From NCBI GenBank assembly GCA_036510225.1, contig DATCEH010000101.1, forward strand, positions 1 through 53,452: a DNA stretch of 53,452 nucleotides, read 5' to 3'. The notes beneath the pieces are model-generated. The model was not told the origin of the DNA and did no database searches. It was given only the letters and a program-made list of their open reading frames with translations. Every line of letters begins with the position of its first letter. Positions within the stretch are counted from its first letter, which is position 1. Position numbers and translations under genes: made by a program. This DNA comes from Palsa-513 sp036510225 (GTDB taxonomy: Bacteria > Actinomycetota > Thermoleophilia > Solirubrobacterales > Solirubrobacteraceae). Positions 51,053-53,452 of this stretch are shown one piece after another.

Positions 51053-51074
51053 GATGGCGTGGCCCGCCGCCATC
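51053..51074 (+). promoter_or_regulatory. Hairpin in the gltB leader
   Basis: GATGGCG and CGCCATC form a perfect 7-bp stem across eight bases, ending 11 bases before the gltB ATG and just upstream of the GGGAG ribosome site. It could affect access to the ribosome site. No known glutamine or other riboswitch consensus was recognised in the 137-base leader. Confidence 0.4.
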
Positions 51075-51085
51075 GGGAGTCCCAC

Positions 51086-53452
51086 ATGACCAGGATCACC
51101 AAGCCGCAGGCATCAGGCCTGTACGACCCCCGCTACGAGCACGACGCCTGTGGCGTCGCGCTGGTCGCGCGACTTGACAACACGCCGACCCACGAGGTCG
51201 TCGACCGGGGTCTGACGGCGCTCGAGAACCTCGAGCATCGCGGCGCGGCCGGGGCCGACCCGAAGACCGGCGACGGCGCCGGGATCCTCCTGCAGATGCC
51301 CGACCGCCTGTTCCGGCCGGTCGTCGACTTCGAGCTGCCGCAGGTCGGCCACTACGGCGTCGCCGTCTGCTTCCTGCCGACGAACGACGTCGAGCGCGAC
51401 CAGATCGAGCGGCTGCTCGTCCACAACGTCCTCGGCGAGGGCCAGGTCGTCCTCGGCTGGCGCGACGTCCCCCTCGACCTCGAGCACGTCGGCGAGACGG
51501 CCGACGCCTGCCGTCCGGTGATCCGCCAGCTCTTCATCGGCGCCGGTCCCGTCCTCGAGCAGGCCGGCGTCTACGACCAGGACGCCTTCGAGCGCAAGCT
51601 CTACGTGATCCGCCGGATGACCGAGATCGCCGTCGGCCCGGACTTCTACGTGGCGAGCTGCTCGTCGCGGACGATCGTCTACAAGGGCATGCTGATCAGC
51701 TACCAGCTCCGCGGCTTCTACCCCGATCTGGCCGACCCCCGGTGCACGAGCGCCCTCGCCCTCGTCCACTCCCGCTTCTCGACCAACACCTTCCCCAGCT
51801 GGGAGCTGTCCCACCCGTACCGGATGATCGCCCACAACGGCGAGATCAACACGATGATGGGCAACATCAACTGGATGCGCGCCCGCGAGTCGGCGCTCGC
51901 GTCCGAGCTCTTCGGCAAGGACCTCCAGAAGGTGATCCCCCTCGTCCGGCCGGGCGGCTCGGACTCGGCGACCTTCGACAACGTGCTCGAACTGCTCACG
52001 CTCGCCGGCCGGTCGCTCCCCCACGCCGTGATGATGATGGTCCCCGAGGCCTACCAGAACCGCGACGACCTCCCGGCCGAGCTGGTCGGCTTCTACGCCT
52101 TCCACTCGTGCCTGATGGAGCCGTGGGACGGGCCGGCCGCGGTCGCCTTCACCGACGGCCGCGTGATCGGCGCGACGCTCGACCGCAACGGTCTGCGCCC
52201 GGGCCGGTGGATGGTCACCAGGGACGGTCACGTCCTGCTCGGCTCGGAGGCCGGTCTGCTCGACGTCCCGACTGCCGACGTCGAGCGGCTGGGCCGCCTC
52301 CAGCCGGGCCAGCTGTTCCTCGTCGACCTCGAGCAGGGCCGGATCGTCGCCGACGACGAGGTCAAGAACGCGGTCGCCGTCCGCCGGCCGTACGCCGACT
52401 GGTACGACGAGAGCACGGTCCACTTCGCCGACCTCCCAGAGGCCGCCGGACGGCCCCTGACCGAGTCGTTGCGAGCGCTCCAGCTGGCCTTCGGCTATTC
52501 GCAGGAGGACCTCCGCGTCCTGCTCGCGCCGATGGCCGCCAACGGCGAGGAGCCGCTCGGGTCGATGGGCAACGACGCGGCGCTCGCCGTCCTGTCCGAC
52601 TGCTCGCCGCCGCTCTTCTCGTACTTCAAGCAGCTCTTCGCCCAGGTCACCAACCCCCCGATCGACCCGATCCGCGAGCAGATCGTGATGAGTCTGGCGA
52701 CCAGCCTCGGCAGCGAGCGCAACCTGCTCGGCGAGAGCCCCGAGCACGCCCACAAGCTGATCCTCGATCAGCCGATCCTCCGCAACTCCGAGCTCGAGAC
52801 CCTCCGCCAGGTCGCCCACGACGTCTTCGAGGCCCACACGATCGACATCACCTGGCCGATCTGCGACGGACCCGACGGGATGCGCTCGGCCCTCGCGCGG
52901 ATCTGCGACGAGGCCCACGACTCGATCGAGGCCGGCGTCAACATCGTGATCCTCTCCGACCGCGCGCTCGACGCCGACCGGGCCGCCGTCCCGTCGCTGC
53001 TCGCCGTCGCCGCCGTCCACCACCACCTCGTCCGCGAGGGGACCCGCCTGCGGGCCGGGCTCGTGCTCGAGTCGGGCGAGCCGCGCGAGGTCCATCACAT
53101 GGCCACGCTGATCGGCTACGGCGCCAGCGCGATCAATCCCTACCTGATGTTCGAGACCGTCGACGACCTCGCCGGCGACAACCGGATTCCCACGAAGAAC
53201 GGGACCGCCGTAAGCGTGGAGGCCGCCGAACTGGCGATCGTCCGAGCGATCGGCAAGGGCCTCTTGAAGACGATCTCGAAGATGGGGATCTCGACGATCC
53301 AGTCCTACTGCGGCGCCCAGATCTTCGAGGCCGTCGGCCTCGAGCGGGCCCTCGTCGACCGCCACTTCACGGGCACTGCCTCGCGGATCGGTGGGATCGG
53401 GATGGAGGTGCTGGCCGCGGAGACGCTCGGCCGCCACCAGCGGGCCTACCCG
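51086..53452 (+). CDS. gltB: Glutamate synthase large subunit, N-terminal 789 residues (runs off window)
   Basis: The frame is open from the ATG at 51086 to the window end (about half of the roughly 1500-residue family length). The class II amidotransferase domain starts after a short propeptide at Cys22 (YEHDACGVALVARL), followed by ENLEHRGAAGADPKTGDGAG, HSRFSTNTFPSWELSHP, IAHNGEINTM and DRNGLRPGRW. The central domain begins near 465 (PLGSMGNDAALAVLSD; NPPIDPIREQIVMSL), and the start of the FMN/synthase region (TISKMGISTIQSYCGAQIFE) is reached. The enzyme makes glutamate from glutamine and 2-oxoglutarate. The small subunit gene would be expected downstream. Confidence 0.96.
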   Translation, partial: MTRITKPQASGLYDPRYEHDACGVALVARLDNTPTHEVVDRGLTALENLEHRGAAGADPKTGDGAGILLQMPDRLFRPVVDFELPQVGHYGVAVCFLPTNDVERDQIERLLVHNVLGEGQVVLGWRDVPLDLEHVGETADACRPVIRQLFIGAGPVLEQAGVYDQDAFERKLYVIRRMTEIAVGPDFYVASCSSRTIVYKGMLISYQLRGFYPDLADPRCTSALALVHSRFSTNTFPSWELSHPYRMIAHNGEINTMMGNINWMRARESALASELFGKDLQKVIPLVRPGGSDSATFDNVLELLTLAGRSLPHAVMMMVPEAYQNRDDLPAELVGFYAFHSCLMEPWDGPAAVAFTDGRVIGATLDRNGLRPGRWMVTRDGHVLLGSEAGLLDVPTADVERLGRLQPGQLFLVDLEQGRIVADDEVKNAVAVRRPYADWYDESTVHFADLPEAAGRPLTESLRALQLAFGYSQEDLRVLLAPMAANGEEPLGSMGNDAALAVLSDCSPPLFSYFKQLFAQVTNPPIDPIREQIVMSLATSLGSERNLLGESPEHAHKLILDQPILRNSELETLRQVAHDVFEAHTIDITWPICDGPDGMRSALARICDEAHDSIEAGVNIVILSDRALDADRAAVPSLLAVAAVHHHLVREGTRLRAGLVLESGEPREVHHMATLIGYGASAINPYLMFETVDDLAGDNRIPTKNGTAVSVEAAELAIVRAIGKGLLKTISKMGISTIQSYCGAQIFEAVGLERALVDRHFTGTASRIGGIGMEVLAAETLGRHQRAYP

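Noticed and set aside
51113..53437. Minus-strand open frame of 774 codons opposite gltB
   Set aside because: The plus strand encodes glutamate synthase without interruption. The antisense text is Asp/Arg/Val/Gly-rich and has no motif.

Overview
The window is high-GC actinobacterial chromosome. The coding style is dense, with many ATGA stop/start overlaps and frequent GTG/TTG starts. The gene set is that of a Gram-positive cell with a thick wall: a c-di-AMP (ydaO-type) riboswitch in front of a secreted NlpC/P60 hydrolase, a cell-wall-binding-repeat 2 protein, a PspA/PspAA/HtpX/PspAB envelope-stress set, a MarP-like periplasmic protease, zinc-type anti-sigma control, Ku and an AddAB-like nuclease pair. 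A deep-branching actinobacterium such as Thermoleophilia/Solirubrobacterales fits best, but that placement is inference from gene content, not from a marker gene.

Layout. (1) 1-5.8 kb is an accessory interval: the tail of an IS481/IS3-type transposase; a translationally coupled pair made of a three-Cys-motif DUF5131 (phage Gp37/Gp68) protein and its methyltransferase-like partner TcmP; an integrase-arm-like protein of unknown role; and a membrane-anchored protein of unknown function. It stops at the 3' end of a tRNA-Thr gene, a usual integration point for islands. (2) 5.9-12.8 kb is core: acyltransferase, two ECF sigma modules (the second with a zinc-type anti-sigma factor), a zinc-finger rhomboid protease, a glycosyltransferase with a probable CTG start, a cobalamin-binding-like protein and pterin carbinolamine dehydratase. 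(3) 12.8-16.9 kb holds a CNNM/CBS transporter-like protein, a convergent gap with two copies of a structured 90-bp repeat, a 3-hydroxyacyl-CoA dehydrogenase, and a thiolase carrying an in-frame minisatellite. (4) 17-21.3 kb is one leftward operon: cell-wall-binding-repeat protein, small protein, exonuclease VII large and small subunits, enolase-superfamily-like protein.

(5) 21.4-28.7 kb is an envelope block: ferredoxin, c-di-AMP riboswitch plus NlpC/P60 protein, pspA-pspAA, a CorA-type transporter, a secreted protein, then htpX-pspAB on the other strand. (6) 28.8-34.1 kb is a rightward amino-acid operon, lysA-hom-thrC-thrB, followed by an orphan ParA-type ATPase. (7) 34-40.8 kb contains a zinc-ribbon FHA protein, small and secreted proteins, a formate/nitrite-type transporter, a class B penicillin-binding protein and a MarP-like protease. 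(8) 40.9-50.9 kb is DNA maintenance: topoisomerase III, AddB-like and AddA-like helicase-nucleases and Ku. (9) The window ends inside gltB.

The strongest candidate for an undescribed system is the DUF5131-TcmP pair: one protein with a radical-SAM-like cysteine motif, one with methyltransferase-like motifs, coupled by a 4-base overlap and sitting in an island-like setting. The strongest non-gene signals are the duplicated two-hairpin element at 14.3-14.6 kb and the two in-frame minisatellites, in the thiolase and in the AddA-like protein. All calls come from reading the sequence; no search or fold prediction was run.
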